Positions 10,937-22,369 of a stretch of 60,155 nucleotides of DNA are shown piece by piece. How positions within the stretch are numbered: position 1 is the first letter of the stretch; each line of letters starts with the position of its first letter. The DNA is from Nemertoderma westbladi. Lineage: Eukaryota; Xenacoelomorpha; Nemertodermatida; Nemertodermatidae. The stretch is taken from assembly GCA_032718475.1 (NCBI GenBank), contig JAUCBJ010000080.1, positions 1-60,155 on the forward strand, read 5' to 3'. Under the pieces are notes generated by a model, which saw only the letters and a program-made list of their open reading frames with translations, was not told the origin of the DNA and searched no databases. The position numbers and the translations under genes were made by a program.

Positions 10937-12055
10937 CCCTAGACTAGCGACTTTACGAATCTGCCAAGATCTATACGGATCATGCTTGATTCATCTGCAC
11001 TGATCATAATACATTGTAAATCTGCTACGATCATAGAATGATCATACAAAATCTTTTAAGAATTTACATATACAAAATATTGAAAAAATATTTATTTATT
11101 GAATGTATGGTTGCAATTTGTTAAATATCAAAACCATTTTTACATTAAACATTATAATTATTGTCTTGGAATGTAACAACATGGCTATTATATCTGCTAC
11201 GATCAGGATAAGATCAGGCCAGATAATGAGGCTGCCCAAATTTTAAAACACCAGAGGCAGAGGCCAATGATTATTATTTTTTTGCCGTATTTGACCGACC
11301 AGAGTACTCTCTTTCACAGCATTTTACATAAGATTACATATCATACGAAGATCTTTTCAGATCCTATCATGATCATATCATGATAATATCAAGTTAGAAA
11401 TTATCAATCAATAATTAATTATAAATTATCAATTAATAGGTATAGAAACAAAGAAATTTATAAATATACTTCAATATGAATTATCTAATATGGTGGCCAA
11501 GTAGTGTAATTATATTAATTTATATGAATCTAATATAAATTTATTGATATTAATGCAAAGTTAAATTGGCTTATCTTAAAACCAAATTGAAATTTGTTCT
11601 GCTTAAATATAATACCATTACCACACAATAGATATACAGATAGGGACAATAGGAAATGTGAGGCAGTTAGGTGTGTTGTGAGGGTGTTAGTTGTACAGTA
11701 GAATATTATGTAGGTAAGATGTGTTAAGTTAGTTCTACATCTTCCACTGCCATATCCCCATAGTAACAATCCACAGTGCAAACAGAAGAATGCTTCAAAT
11801 TTTGCTTAATTATTGATTGAGAACTATTAAGATCTTTGCAGAACTTTGTTATATATCATTAATTCTGCAAAGATCTGCACTGATCTTACTAAAACTCCAG
11901 AGATAAGCCGCGTGGTCTTACCAATCCTGCAAAGATATGCACTGATCGTTACCAACCCTGCTAAGATCATAGAGCAAAGGTGCCAAGATCTTACCAAGAC
12001 ATATAAAGATCTTATGCTAAGATCAGTGCAGATTGGTGATGTTGCAAGTCTAGGG
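10937..12055. repeat. GATC-dense inverted-repeat (MITE-like) element
   Basis: The left end CCCTAGACTAGCGACTTTAC and the right end GTTGCAAGTCTAGGG are inverted repeats. The homology continues inward through AATCTGC and TGCACTGATC. Both subterminal zones are unusually rich in GATC, many within AAGATCTT-, TGATCA- and ACGATCAT-like palindromes. No transposase is encoded; an open frame at 11530-11781 has no domain. I found no clear target-site duplication, so the class is unknown. Confidence 0.6.
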
Positions 12056-12335
12056 TCTGGCCTGGCCGGACCAAATTATTTTCAAATTATTTTGCTACAA
12101 TAATCCGTTAAAAATGGCTATATACTGTCAACTAAATAAGTAATTGAGGGCTATAGCGACTAGGGCACCATTGAAGGCAAAGGCTTGAGTACGCATCTGC
12201 TATAGAGATGATACACGCCTCGCTCTGTCTATACTGGATGCTCCTCTACCAGTGTTAGGTAATCTAACCTAGGAGGCACACTTGGTTCAGGGTGTAACAA
12301 AAGGACCCCTACAGTCGGCAGCAGGGCTGTAGGCC

Positions 12336-13499
12336 ATGGATAGGCGGAAGGTAATCAACCAACGGCTAGACATGCTGACAAGGTCGGTGGAAGGTAATCA
12401 ACCAACGGCGATCTACTGCGAAGACGCTTGTAGGAGTTGCGACCACAGCGGTTTACTCTCGCAACTGAAAGATATGAGCATGAGAATCCTCCAGGAGAAA
12501 TACCGGCTCGGTCATCGCTCAGGTCAACAACGATCGTGTCCCTCAGTGGTACACCAGGCTGGGGTCGATAAAACGGCTACTAGAACAGAAGACAGAGAAG
12601 AAAGAAAAACCAACCTGTTGAAATGTAAAAAGACACTAAAGATTGCTACAATGAACGCACGCACGCTGAAAGCACATACCAAACAGGGTGACACGGTCGC
12701 TCTGGCAATGGAATATAACATCGACATCAACTGCATCCAAGAACATCGGATTTGCCATGAATACACTGCCATGAAGTACAATGACATTGGAAATGGATGG
12801 ACGTTAGTAACAAGCTCAGCAGTAAGAAACTCGGCCAATGCATCAATTGGAGGAGTAGGAATTCTGCTAAGTCCATTTGCACTTAAGACCCTAAACAACA
12901 TCGAATCTATAAATCCCAGGATTATGATAGCAACATTTGATGGGAATCCCAAGACAACAGTAATATGTTGCTACAGTCCAACCAATGCCTCAGAGCCAGA
13001 ACAAGCAGTCAAGTTTTATGAAGATCTGACTGGACTTATAAAGGACATTCCGAAACACAATGTTAAAGTCATTGCTGGCGACATGAATGCTCAAATTAGC
13101 CCAGAAGACACCAATGGTTACAGCTATAACACCAGTTCTAATAGAAATGGGTACTTACTTTTAGACCTAATGGAAGAATGTGAATTGATCCCAACAAACA
13201 CCACATTCGAAAAGAGTAAGGGGAAGCTATGGACCTTTCAATACCCTAATGGAAACAAAGCACAACTGGATTACATCCTTATAAACAAAAAGTGGAGAAA
13301 CAGCATGATCAACTGCGAGGCATACAGCTCGTTCAACCTAATTGGTTCGGACCACGGAATTGTGACTGCAGAGATCAGACCCAGTTTGAGAGCCAGCAAA
13401 CCCAGGACAAGCAAGCAAATCAACTATGACTGGGAGAAACTCAGAACTGACAAATGCAGTAAAGGATGCTTATACAGTAGAAGTTCAAAACCGCTTTGA
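12336..13499 (+). CDS. LINE family A endonuclease (APE-type) domain
   Basis: A 387-codon frame. The endonuclease begins near residue 103 with IATMNARTL and shows, in order: the catalytic Glu in INCIQEHRI, GGVGILLS, ICCYSPTN, the VIAGDMNAQ active-site segment near residue 250, LWTFQYPNGNKAQLDYIL near 305-322, and the terminal catalytic His in GSDHGIVTAEI near 348. These are the hallmarks of the exonuclease-endonuclease-phosphatase fold that nicks target DNA for reverse transcription. The first 100 residues are not recognisable and the true start is uncertain. The frame is broken after the endonuclease, so the polyprotein that should continue into reverse transcriptase is cut. Confidence 0.85.
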   Translation: MDRRKVINQRLDMLTRSVEGNQPTAIYCEDACRSCDHSGLLSQLKDMSMRILQEKYRLGHRSGQQRSCPSVVHQAGVDKTATRTEDREERKTNLLKCKKTLKIATMNARTLKAHTKQGDTVALAMEYNIDINCIQEHRICHEYTAMKYNDIGNGWTLVTSSAVRNSANASIGGVGILLSPFALKTLNNIESINPRIMIATFDGNPKTTVICCYSPTNASEPEQAVKFYEDLTGLIKDIPKHNVKVIAGDMNAQISPEDTNGYSYNTSSNRNGYLLLDLMEECELIPTNTTFEKSKGKLWTFQYPNGNKAQLDYILINKKWRNSMINCEAYSSFNLIGSDHGIVTAEIRPSLRASKPRTSKQINYDWEKLRTDKCSKGCLYSRSSKPL

Positions 13500-15138
13500 A
13501 GCACTTCAGTCAATGGATGAAGACCAGTCCACCAATTCAATATACCAGATTATAATAAAAGCCCACAAGGAATCAGCTAAGAGGCATATCCCCCAGAAAC
13601 CCAAACGAAAACAGTATGTGCCAAGGCAAAACTCTGAGGTTACTTGTAAGAGAGAAGATCTTAAGATAGCCTACAAAGTAAAAACCGAAAAACCAACAAC
13701 CGAAAATATTAACAAGGTTGAGAAGTACATACAGGATAAAATTGAAGCAATTACAACTGCACACATACAGCAACAATCAAGACTTACCTGGCAAACTGTA
13801 AATGAGGTATCTGGTCGGTAGTCCCGAATAACGTGTTGGGAAGTGGAAAAATCACTTCAGCAACTTGCTTGGGCAGCCACCAAACATCGAGGTCAGCCCT
13901 ACAAGGAAAATATATGACAAGACACTACCTATAGAGACAGGGGACTTCACACCTGCCGAACTCCAAAGAAGCAGTAAAATCATGTCCAATAATAAAGCAG
14001 GTGGATTAGATGAAATCCCAGCGGATGTATGGAAAACAGGAGTGCTAAACAGACCATTATTGAATGTTTGCAACTTCAAGAAGGCATTCGACTCCATCCA
14101 TAAAAGTAAAATGCTTGAAATCCTAAGAGCTTATGGAATACCAGAAGTAATCGTTGCTGGCATTGGATTGTTATATTGTGACACAGAAGCGCAGGTAATC
14201 TCACCAGATGGTCAAACTGAGTTTTTCTCAATCCTGGATGGCAAGGTGACACATTAGCACCATTACTACTGTATTTGCAATTGTACTGGATTACGCAATG
14301 AGGACGGCCACAATGGTGAAGATCTGGGATTCACGCTTAAAGAACGCATAAGTAGTAGATATCCGGCAACTACAGTCACAGACACCGACTTTGCGGATGA
14401 CATCGCCCTGCTCTCTAATATGCTAGCAGATGCACAGCTTCTACTAAATAAAGTGGAGAGGGCTGCTAAGGAGGTTGGATTGCCATTGCATATAAATGCT
14501 ACCAAGACCGAATTCATGACTTTTAATGTTGATGGGAACTTGACAACCATTCATAATAATCAACTGAGCAAGGTTGACGACTTCCAGTACCTAGGATCAT
14601 GAATAGAGAGTAGCAAAAATGACATAGAAGTTAGGAAAGCAAAGGCTTGGGTAGCTCTATCAAAAATGGATACCATCTGGAAATCAGATCTCTCCAGGCA
14701 CCTGAAGACTAAGAAGTTCTTTCGAGCCACAGTGGAAAGTGTATTTTTTATAAGGGGGTGAGACCTGGACACTGACTCAATCACTTGAACAACGAATTGA
14801 TGGTTGCTACACAAGACTACTAAGGGCAGCCCTACATCAGCTGGAGACAACACATGACAAACGCCGAGCTTTATGGTACAATACCACCTGTATCAACCAC
14901 CCTCCGTGAACGCAGATTAAGATTCAGTGGGCACTGCAGGCGAGGTAAAGACGAGGTCATACCAGATCTACTTTTCTGGCAACCAACTCATGGAAAGCGT
15001 AGTCGTGGACGACCGGCCATAACATATATAGATCAACTTGAAAGGGATACTGAACTTGTGAGAAACTAAATTCCGACAACTATGGAGAATCGGGAAGCCT
15101 GGAAGGATCTCATTTCCACTGTCCGAGTTCGCTCGACT
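13426..15138 (+). pseudogene. LINE family A reverse transcriptase, broken
   Basis: Continuation of the element's protein after the endonuclease. It begins in another frame (a linker rich in Lys and Gln, 13426-13818), stops, then resumes at 13865 with PAELQRSSKIMSNNKAGGLDEIPADVW. Residues NVCN are joined directly to FKKAFDSI, showing the in-phase deletion. Later parts appear in different frames: FMTFNVDGNLTTI near 14515, YLGS followed by a stop near 14601, and RERRLRFSGHC with GKRSRGRP near 14905-15020. At least three frameshifts or stops prevent function. Confidence 0.85.
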
Positions 15139-15160
15139 TAGTAGTAGTAGTATATACTGT

Positions 15161-16286
15161 AGCAATTAATCACGTCCTTGGACTATATTTTTCGTCTTAG
15201 GACTGGAATCTAGATATCATAAGAATCGCCTTGGTGCTCAGATTACGAATCTGAACCTGTTCGTAATTTGACCAAAGAGATATGCAGCAATAGTCCGGCA
15301 GATGTGCCGTTTTTCCACTGAACCTTGCTAGGGAGTTGCTGCAGCATAATAGGCCTATGCCTAGTAAATGTTTTGGGTGATTTTGGTAGGAAATGTTCTG
15401 GTGATCACCCAGCTTATATCATTGAGGATTTTGTGCAATTTACAAATAAAAAATTGCCCCCAGGAACGGTTAATACATTTTATGCGATTGCTTCCATATA
15501 TTTTAGTATCGTAGTAAAATTACGGTTGAAAATAAACAAATGGGACATGTTTCATTACAATTAAACTTAACCGGAATCCCCATATTATAGCGCACTTTTA
15601 TGACAATTTTTATTTCAATTGCACCTCAATTATTTTTGCTGGAGACGATAATGTAAATTTATGTTCATGCAATGCAATTGTTTAAATTTTTAAAATTAAT
15701 ATAACTGTATAAAAAGATATAGGAAACTTTATTTCTTGGGACCGGACCGGGGCTGTTCCCATTGGAAGAATAGTGAGTAAAAACCTTATGGAACACAACC
15801 CTATGGGGGATCGGAATTCGTATTGCCTTTGCAAATAAAGTCCTGAATGATTCGGTGTGGATTTTGGTCACTTAAGGAAAATCATGAATGATGCCAGTTG
15901 GGTATCAGTCGGATTATTGATGACAACTATATTAACTACCCGAATCAGTTATAACATTTACTATACATCCTTGCAATTGCAAGGCATAATTGAATTTCTG
16001 CCGGACGATAAGTACTGTAGATATTATCTAAGGGTGTACCGGTATATTTTGAGACGTAAATCAATATACGTAATTCTCTTCTAATCTCATCGCGAAATAT
16101 AAATTCACTGACACAATAAGGCTCTACAACTACAGCTGCAGTGGGCAGTGCTAGGCTTGTTCATTACAGCATTAGGCCTCCTGACCTGCATTCCCTTACT
16201 TGATTACCAGTATTTAGTAGTCAATAAAGCAGTAGGCTACAGCGGTCCCTACCCATCAAACCGGCCACCGTCTGACCGCATGGCGG
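15161..16286. other. Intergenic, nothing recognised
   Basis: No gene, RNA or clear repeat recognised. Short open frames at 15325-15564 and 15857-16084 have no domain features and coding-unlike AT-rich composition. Confidence 0.5.
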
Positions 16287-16294
16287 TGTAACAG

Positions 16295-17153
16295 GAAAAT
16301 ATGCCCCCCCGGGAAATGTGCCCGGGGGGGCATATTTTCCTAGGAAAAAATGCCCCCCCGGGCAAATTTCCCTAGGAAAAAATGCCCCCCCTTAGGAAAT
16401 TATGCCCCCCCTGAATTATACAATAAACAAAACTTATTACTACTAAAACTTACAAAAATTATACAAAACAATAAACAGTCACTTTACCAAATGAAGGAAA
16501 GGAGCAGGTTACAGAGGCAGGCCTTTCTAACCAAAACAATAAACGATCATTTAACTAATTGAGGGAAAGGAGCAGGTTACAGAGGCGGGATTTTCTAACC
16601 AAAACAATAAACAGTCACTTTAGCAAATCAGGGAAAGGAGCAGGTTATAGAGACGGGATTTTCTAACCAAAACAATAAACGATAACATTACCAATTGAGA
16701 GAAAGGAGCAGGTTACAGAAGCGGGATTTTCTAACCAAAACAATAAACAATCACTTTACCAAATCAGGGAAAGGAGCAGGTTACAGACTTAAAAAAGCTT
16801 GGAGCTGCTGTTATACCAGTACTTACTACAGTAGCCTACTGACTTTGATACTTCAGTATGCTGCTCTACATCCCTTACTGCCTTACCTGCTTACCTACCG
16901 GCAGACTGGTACCGTACTATTCTTCCAACTATTACAAGTTCTGCAGTTGGTAGATTAAAAGTGGCTAGAAGCAGACCGGTATCGTACCAGTTTTCAGACT
17001 TTTGAGGGGGGCTAATTTTCCTGAGGGGAGGCATTATTTCCTAAGGAGAAAATGCCCCCCGGGCTAAATTTCCTAGGAAAAATTGCCCGGGGGGACATAA
17101 TATCCTAGGAAATAATGCCCCGGGGGGCATATTCTAGGGGGGGCTGATTTCCT
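16295..17153. repeat. Foldback element with C/G-run palindromic ends
   Basis: Both ends (16295-16405 and about 17000-17153) are made of alternating CCTAGG and CCCGGG palindromes set in blocks such as AAAATGCCCCCCC, arranged as inverted repeats. Near-identical 8-mers, TGTAACAG at 16287-16294 and TGTGACAG at 17154-17161, flank it and may be a target-site duplication with one change. The inside holds about five tandem copies of a 68-69-bp unit (16493-16790), each containing GGAAAGGAGCAGGTTACAGA and AACCAAAACAATAAAC, which is the reverse of a dispersed repeat found elsewhere in the window. No protein is encoded. Confidence 0.65.
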
Positions 17154-17161
17154 TGTGACAG

Positions 17162-17981
17162 CGGCGCACTACAGGACTACAGCATTGATGATATAGCCTA
17201 TTCATTACAAACTCTTTATTATAATTTAAAATCGATTTTAGATTCCGGTAGGCCTACTGACATGACTGATAACGGCGATAGTAAAACCTGTAGGCCACAC
17301 CACTAGACCGTCCCTTGATTACCCTGTTACCAGTACTCAGTAAGTCATCCTTCAGTCCTTAATGCTGTAATCCGCTGTCTAACGGTAGCCGGACTGAATC
17401 TGATGATGACAGGGTAGGGAGGGAACCCTGTACTGATAATGCAATAGCCTAGCCTAGCACCGTACAGTACAGTAGTACAGTACAACAAACCCTACACTGG
17501 CTGACTGGCTGTACTGTATCGGTAAATGTATATTTCGCGAGGTTTTATTTGAAATTAAAAGGGAATTATTTTAATTAGAGCCCAATCTTTTTTGTTTATG
17601 AATGATTTCGGACACTGAAAGTGCAAAATAAAAAGAAAATGGATAGCTTTCGCCACTACTTTAACCTTTTGGATAACTTTCGCATAACTTTCGGGAGCTT
17701 TCGTTAGCTTTCGGTAACTGTCCTCTTTCAGAACTATCCTCTAAATTTGGTAATTCTAATTTTTTTGGCTTTAATATTAATTATCGTTTTTATATTTTTT
17801 GTTAAACTTTGTATCCGTGGTAGCTCTGGCTATAATATTCTGGAATATACGGAAAATGTAGGTAGATTTATTTCACTTATGCGGTTGTAGTTAGTCTAGT
17901 AGTGTAAGTAACTTAAAAATCGTAGCATCTTATGGGAACCAGTTCAAATTCATTTCATAAACTCAAATCTTTCAATTCAAA
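17162..17981. other. Intergenic upstream of the BAF-like gene
   Basis: Presumed promoter and 5' leader of the next gene. At about 17645-17720 a degenerate motif close to TAACTTTCG or TAGCTTTCG occurs six or seven times at about 12-bp spacing. No defined core promoter element recognised. Confidence 0.4.
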
Positions 17982-18449
17982 ATGGGTAGAACAAAGCGAA
18001 ACAAATCCACGAAAAAGGAGTTGGATTATGGAGCAACAGGGATGTCAAAGATTTACAAAACCAAACTCATCAAGGTACCTGGTATTGGTCCGATTTTCTG
18101 CCAGCGGATGGAAAGGAAGGGAATAACAAAGACGAATCAGCTCATAAAACGCTACTTGGACCTCAAGGGGGATTACACACAGTTTGCGGGATTTATGTAT
18201 AGAGTTTGCGGACCGCATCTCTCGAAAAGGCACTTCAATCAAGTCTACAAATGGATGGTTGCACTAAGTACAGGTTACTGCACACCCAAAGCTTATCGGC
18301 GTGAAAGTGATAGTCCTGAAGCCGGGATAAGGGAAACTTTATCAGGGACCAGCAAGGTAGAAATAAGTAACTGTCTGTGTGCGCAATCAAAGTCTAGGGG
18401 AAGAAAACGGACCCGTTCAAAGAACTCAAAAGTCTCAGGGAAACGATAA
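17982..18449 (+). CDS. Barrier-to-autointegration-factor-like protein with basic tail
   Basis: A 155-residue protein whose residues 29-100 follow the BAF (BANF) fold from end to end. They include the helix-hairpin-helix segment KVPGIGPIFCQRMERKGI (the GIG hairpin at 34-36 that contacts the DNA backbone), a central LIKRYLDLKGDYTQFAGFMY helix pair, and a final VYKWMVAL helix matching BAF's C-terminus. BAF is a small dimeric DNA-bridging protein that links chromatin to the nuclear lamina and LEM proteins. Canonical BAF is about 89 residues and ends at this last helix. Here there is a basic N-terminus (RTKRNKSTKK) and a C-terminal extension of about 55 residues ending in RGRKRTRSKNSKVSGKR. I infer a divergent paralogue, not the housekeeping copy. 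The start is the first ATG; the frame is uninterrupted. Confidence 0.75.
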   Translation: MGRTKRNKSTKKELDYGATGMSKIYKTKLIKVPGIGPIFCQRMERKGITKTNQLIKRYLDLKGDYTQFAGFMYRVCGPHLSKRHFNQVYKWMVALSTGYCTPKAYRRESDSPEAGIRETLSGTSKVEISNCLCAQSKSRGRKRTRSKNSKVSGKR

Positions 18450-18711
18450 AACTTAACTATTCAAAGCCGAACTGATGTAAAGGAACGTAGGAAAGCAATT
18501 CAACTCAAATCAAAACTATTAATTATTATCTTTATAACAATATTTAGACATACTGTACAGCAGATTAGATTAGATGTATGTACTGACAAATTGTATACAT
18601 TACTGTATTACTCTTCATTAATACACTTGCTGATCGTTTAAAATTATTATATTGTTTCTTCATTAATATACGCGTAAATAATATTCTAGAATTAAGTAAA
18701 AAACATTAGAA

Positions 18712-18960
18712 TTATTTCAATTTACGTGTGAAAAAGAGAGTCAATGACGGAAAATAAGGTTGATGGCCATACTCATACTTCTTTGAATCCGCTACGGTTA
18801 TCTTGATATGCTGCGGACGTTTCTGCTGCCGAAACTCAATAAGCAAATGGAATACGTTTTTTAGCAAGATGGAGCCCCACTGCACTGGGGTCTTGTTGTT
18901 CAAGACTTTTTGGATCAAATGTTCCCTGGCCGTTGGATTGGCAGGGGTGGGTGGCCCCAT
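18712..18960 (-). CDS. Unrecognised small open frame
   Basis: Eighty-two codons from an ATG. The composition looks more protein-like than nearby frames (KTPVQWGSILLKNVFHLLIEF), but I recognise no family. It could be a small gene, an exon, or the remnant of a mobile element. Low confidence that it is real. Confidence 0.2.
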   Translation of the reverse strand: MGPPTPANPTAREHLIQKVLNNKTPVQWGSILLKNVFHLLIEFRQQKRPQHIKITVADSKKYEYGHQPYFPSLTLFFTRKLK

Positions 18961-19120
18961 CCCTTGGCCACAACGCTCTCCAGATCAACTCCGTGACAGT
19001 ATATAATAAAATAATAGTGTTAATATGGTCAGATTTTATGGAGTAGGCCCATGAGTAGGCCTATCGGATATACCCAAAGTTTAACAAAATTTTTTTGGCA
19101 GGTTTGTAATTTTTGTCACA

Positions 19121-19385
19121 ACCCAGTGAAAGATTTCGCAGGCGTATCACAAGTGATTTTAAAGCGTCATACATTTTTATTGTGGCTCAAAGAAATAACG
19201 AGAAAACTCTCGTGATTCGCATGTGATTCACATGTACAATACGGACGCGATTCCACACATGCGATTCGCATGCGATTCACACCTTATTTTACGCATGTAA
19301 TTCCGCGCATGAGATTCGCATGCGAATCACACCCCCATCTCAGGGAGTTAACTCCCATGTGAATCACATGTTTTTAATCGCACTA
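19121..19385. repeat. MITE-like sequence starting CCCAGTGAAAG
   Basis: Begins CCCAGTGAAAGATTTCGCAG and continues with several palindromic ATGTGATTCACAT- and ATTCGCATGCGAATC-like motifs. The start is an inverted match to the right end of the sequence at 22370-22583. These could be the two ends of one 3.46-kb element or two separate short elements. Confidence 0.5.
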
Positions 19386-21186
19386 AAGAACATTAATTAA
19401 CGTAAAGTTGCATATTAAGAATTAAATTGTTTTCAAATATAAAATTGATGAATATGAATTATATACCCAATATAGCTGTCAAATATATATAAAATAAATA
19501 AAATAATATATAAATAAATATATATATTGTATAGAATTGAAAATTATAGGGAATAGTTAAAAGTGCATCATGGTTATTCAAATACTGTATGTTTGTATTA
19601 TCCTCTATATAATCAACCATTTCTAGTATTGATTCATATACTGTAGTAATAAGTACAGTACAATAGCCTACAGTACATATGACTAATTTTCTATGTCTAG
19701 GCTAATAGAGTATAATGTAAGATAAGTAGGCAAATCGTATAATAGCCCATAATATATACAGTAATGGAATAATCAACTACAGTAGGCCCGTATCCGCCTT
19801 GCTTTTTTATGTGAGGTATTCTGAGCTTTTTTTGAGCTGTTTTTATACTGTAGGTTTTTTTGAGCTGTTTTTATAGGTTTTTTTGAGCTGTTTTTATAGG
19901 TTTTTTTTGAGCTGTTTTTATAGGTTTTTTTGAGCTGTTTTTATAGGTTTTTTTGAGCGTTTTTTGGAGCTTTCTTTATTCTTGTGTTCTAGAACATTAG
20001 TTATATTTGAATTTACAGACAAGATAAACAATCATATTAACCTAAAGTACTGTAATGACATTCCAACTGTTTATTTTCCTCTGTTCGCGCTTTCAGACCT
20101 TTGGCAGTTTAACCCGCCAAATTAGGATGTCTTCTAGATAATAAATCGCTTTAGCCTCTAACAAGTATTTGATTCACTACACTAGTTGAAACGAATCTGT
20201 GCGCGATCATTCACCCGTTGGATATACCCGGGAGATTGATTTCGACAGCTTAATCGTATTGCTATGTAAGCCTAATGTATTATTCGACTGACAGTATTAT
20301 ATAATCTCTGACAATATTATTCACCTTCGGGAAATATTAACAGTTACTTTAGGACGTGGCGCTCTATCTATATAAACAGAGTTATGACTTAAACTACTCA
20401 CAACGATATGGCTTAGTTACAATTCACATATATGGCGCATTCTTTAGGAAATGCTTCGTTATCAGTCTCACTCATACACAATGCTGCACAATACTGCACA
20501 CTGATATGCCGATCTTCACTGATTTTAGTCACATATAAAAGGAACACGGACCGAATCATGTAGGGTCTATCAAATAACATTAGATTCACTTCAAACCACT
20601 CAACATAGGTCGCAATCATTTATCTGTAACCTTTCTCTCTTACCTTCGGTATATCAAGAATATTGGGTTTTCGGGGTTATTTGTCGTTATTCCAAATATA
20701 ATAATTCATCAACCATATTATGAAGAACTGACAGTAAATAGCAGTATAATCAATATAAAAGTATGCACAGTGTTACACAGTATGCAGTGTATGCAGTACT
20801 GCAGTATGCAGATAACGGATATATGTCCTTATAATTAAGCCTACTAGTTTAGGGCTAAAGCATAAAAGCACAAAATACTCTAAAGCCGTTCTTCCTGGCT
20901 TAGAATCACCAACAACACTGAAAAGAATAACTATAAGAATACCAGCTACCCTTATTCCACGAAGCTCCCGTCCAACACAGAGAAAGAGCAGTGAGATAGG
21001 AAAATTCAGTTCAGTAGCTCTGTGATAGGTCAAAATCAAAACCAACTCAAATCCTATTGGCAGATACAGAAAGCAGGGCTATGGGGCAACGTGGCAATAT
21101 CAGCCGTTAGCCGTCGTCATGGTAGCGACACTGTTTTCAAGAGTATCGAGCTTTTACGTCACGAAATTGCAGATTATGTCCTCTAA
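19386..21186. other. Intergenic with a 24-bp-class simple repeat
   Basis: At about 19825-19970, five to six copies of TTTTTTTGAGCTGTTTTTAT with a spacer TAGG. The rest has no gene I can support; short open frames at 20356-20619 and 20773-21045 overlap on both strands and lack domains. Confidence 0.5.
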
Positions 21187-21350
21187 AGTACAAATACAGA
21201 AGAAATGGCTTTTATGTCCTCCAAAACACCAGTACAGCAAGGACACGGCCTTTTTATGCCTGGTAAACAGTACAAATACAGAAGAAATGGCTTTTATGTC
21301 CTCCAAAACACCAGTACAGCAAGGACACGGCCTTTTTATGCCTGGTAAAC
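21187..21350. repeat. 82-bp tandem duplication
   Basis: Two near-identical 82-bp units start at 21187 and 21269, each containing ACAGAAGAAATGGCTTTTAT and GGACACGGCCTTTTTATGCC. The near-identity implies a recent duplication. An open frame on each strand crosses it, but neither has recognisable protein features. Confidence 0.85.
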
Positions 21351-21602
21351 CAACCACAGAGTACTTTACGGGGATAATAACCGGCTAATTACGCAAAAGC
21401 TTTTACATCCTCTCATCAACTTCTTCCATCCAGCTGCAACATCGAATTGATTAGATATCGACTTTCCCACTCCTTTCTTCCCACACCCCTTCGATCTTCC
21501 ACTCTTTCCTTTCTTCTTCCCCTTTCCTCCACGTCTCCTTGATCTACTCCCTTTACCTCGACGACTCTTTGATCTACTCCCTTTACCTCGGCGAGAATAA
21601 CT

Positions 21603-22169
21603 CTATTCCACAGCGCTGATTGAACCCCGAACACAAAGGGCATTCCCCCTCACTATGGCTATCCCGATGCGTTGCTTCAGCCACAAGCTCTCGCGTGGGT
21701 CTCCTGACTCCGCTATGAGTCTTCGGCCAAGATCTTTTAACACGCTGATGGTGGATGGACCGAATACTCCTGTGGTCTCGAAGGCCAGGGGTTCGAATTG
21801 GTACTGCTGACCCAAATTGCGGTATTTCACACGCTTTAGCTCCTCCGCTGCTGCTGATGAAGAGGATGGCTTAATGGCAGAGCGAATAATGTGGGATGGT
21901 GCAAATGTATCCACACATGTACTGTAGCATCCCATACCAGGCTCCGGCCTTTCGAGTAGGGGTAGATGGTCATACCATCAGGACGTTTCCCATCTCCCCT
22001 ATCCAACCCAGTAGGTTCCAGGACAGATGGTAGACCAGCTCTGCTCAGTGAACGTTTCAGCACATCGTTGAGAGCTGCATGACGTGGGAACCTACCCATG
22101 CTGTTTCGGCAGGACAGTGCATGGTGCCCAAGAATATCCACTTCCTTGCCACACTTGCAGGTGTCTTTC
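21603..22169 (-). pseudogene. C-terminal endonuclease fragment of a reverse-transcriptase mobile element
   Basis: Two overlapping frames (22169 to about 21920, then 21935 to 21603) together give one domain interrupted by a frameshift. It starts with [17 protein letters not shown], a C-x-C-x8-H-x4-C zinc-knuckle pattern. This is followed by KRPDG and, 15 residues after PD, the Asp of LVWDATV, and then [10 protein letters not shown] and FEPLAFETTGVFG. CCHC plus PD-x(about 13)-D is the signature of the restriction-like endonuclease found at the C-terminus of some non-LTR retrotransposons. Similar stretches occur in many unannotated invertebrate RT proteins. No reverse transcriptase is visible upstream. 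The exact family is uncertain. Confidence 0.6.
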
Positions 22170-22369
22170 TTTATTCTATATTTCAGGTTTTAACATACGA
22201 AAATTCTCAGATTCATCTTGAAGCAATTAATTTCTAGAAATTCTTTTAAATAAACAAAATTGAAATAAAGCTAAAAAAAGCAGAGCGGAAACGGGCCTAG
22301 TGTCATATTTTCAGTCACTAGACAGTCTCAGTATATTATAAAATTACACAAAAATCACAACCAGCAGAT

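Larger units (their letters stand above)
12129..15150 (+). mobile_element. RTE-like LINE, family A, nearly full-length copy
   Basis: A 3,022-bp non-LTR element flanked by the 10-bp direct repeat TATATACTGT (12119-12128 and 15151-15160). It has a leader of about 200 bp, an apurinic-type endonuclease domain, a reverse transcriptase region and a 3' TAG repeat. It is inactive: the reverse transcriptase carries a stop near 13819, frameshifts, and an in-phase deletion of about 300 bp near 14071 relative to the copy at 2246-3804, which removes the fingers through the first catalytic block. This copy defines the family's ends. Confidence 0.9.
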
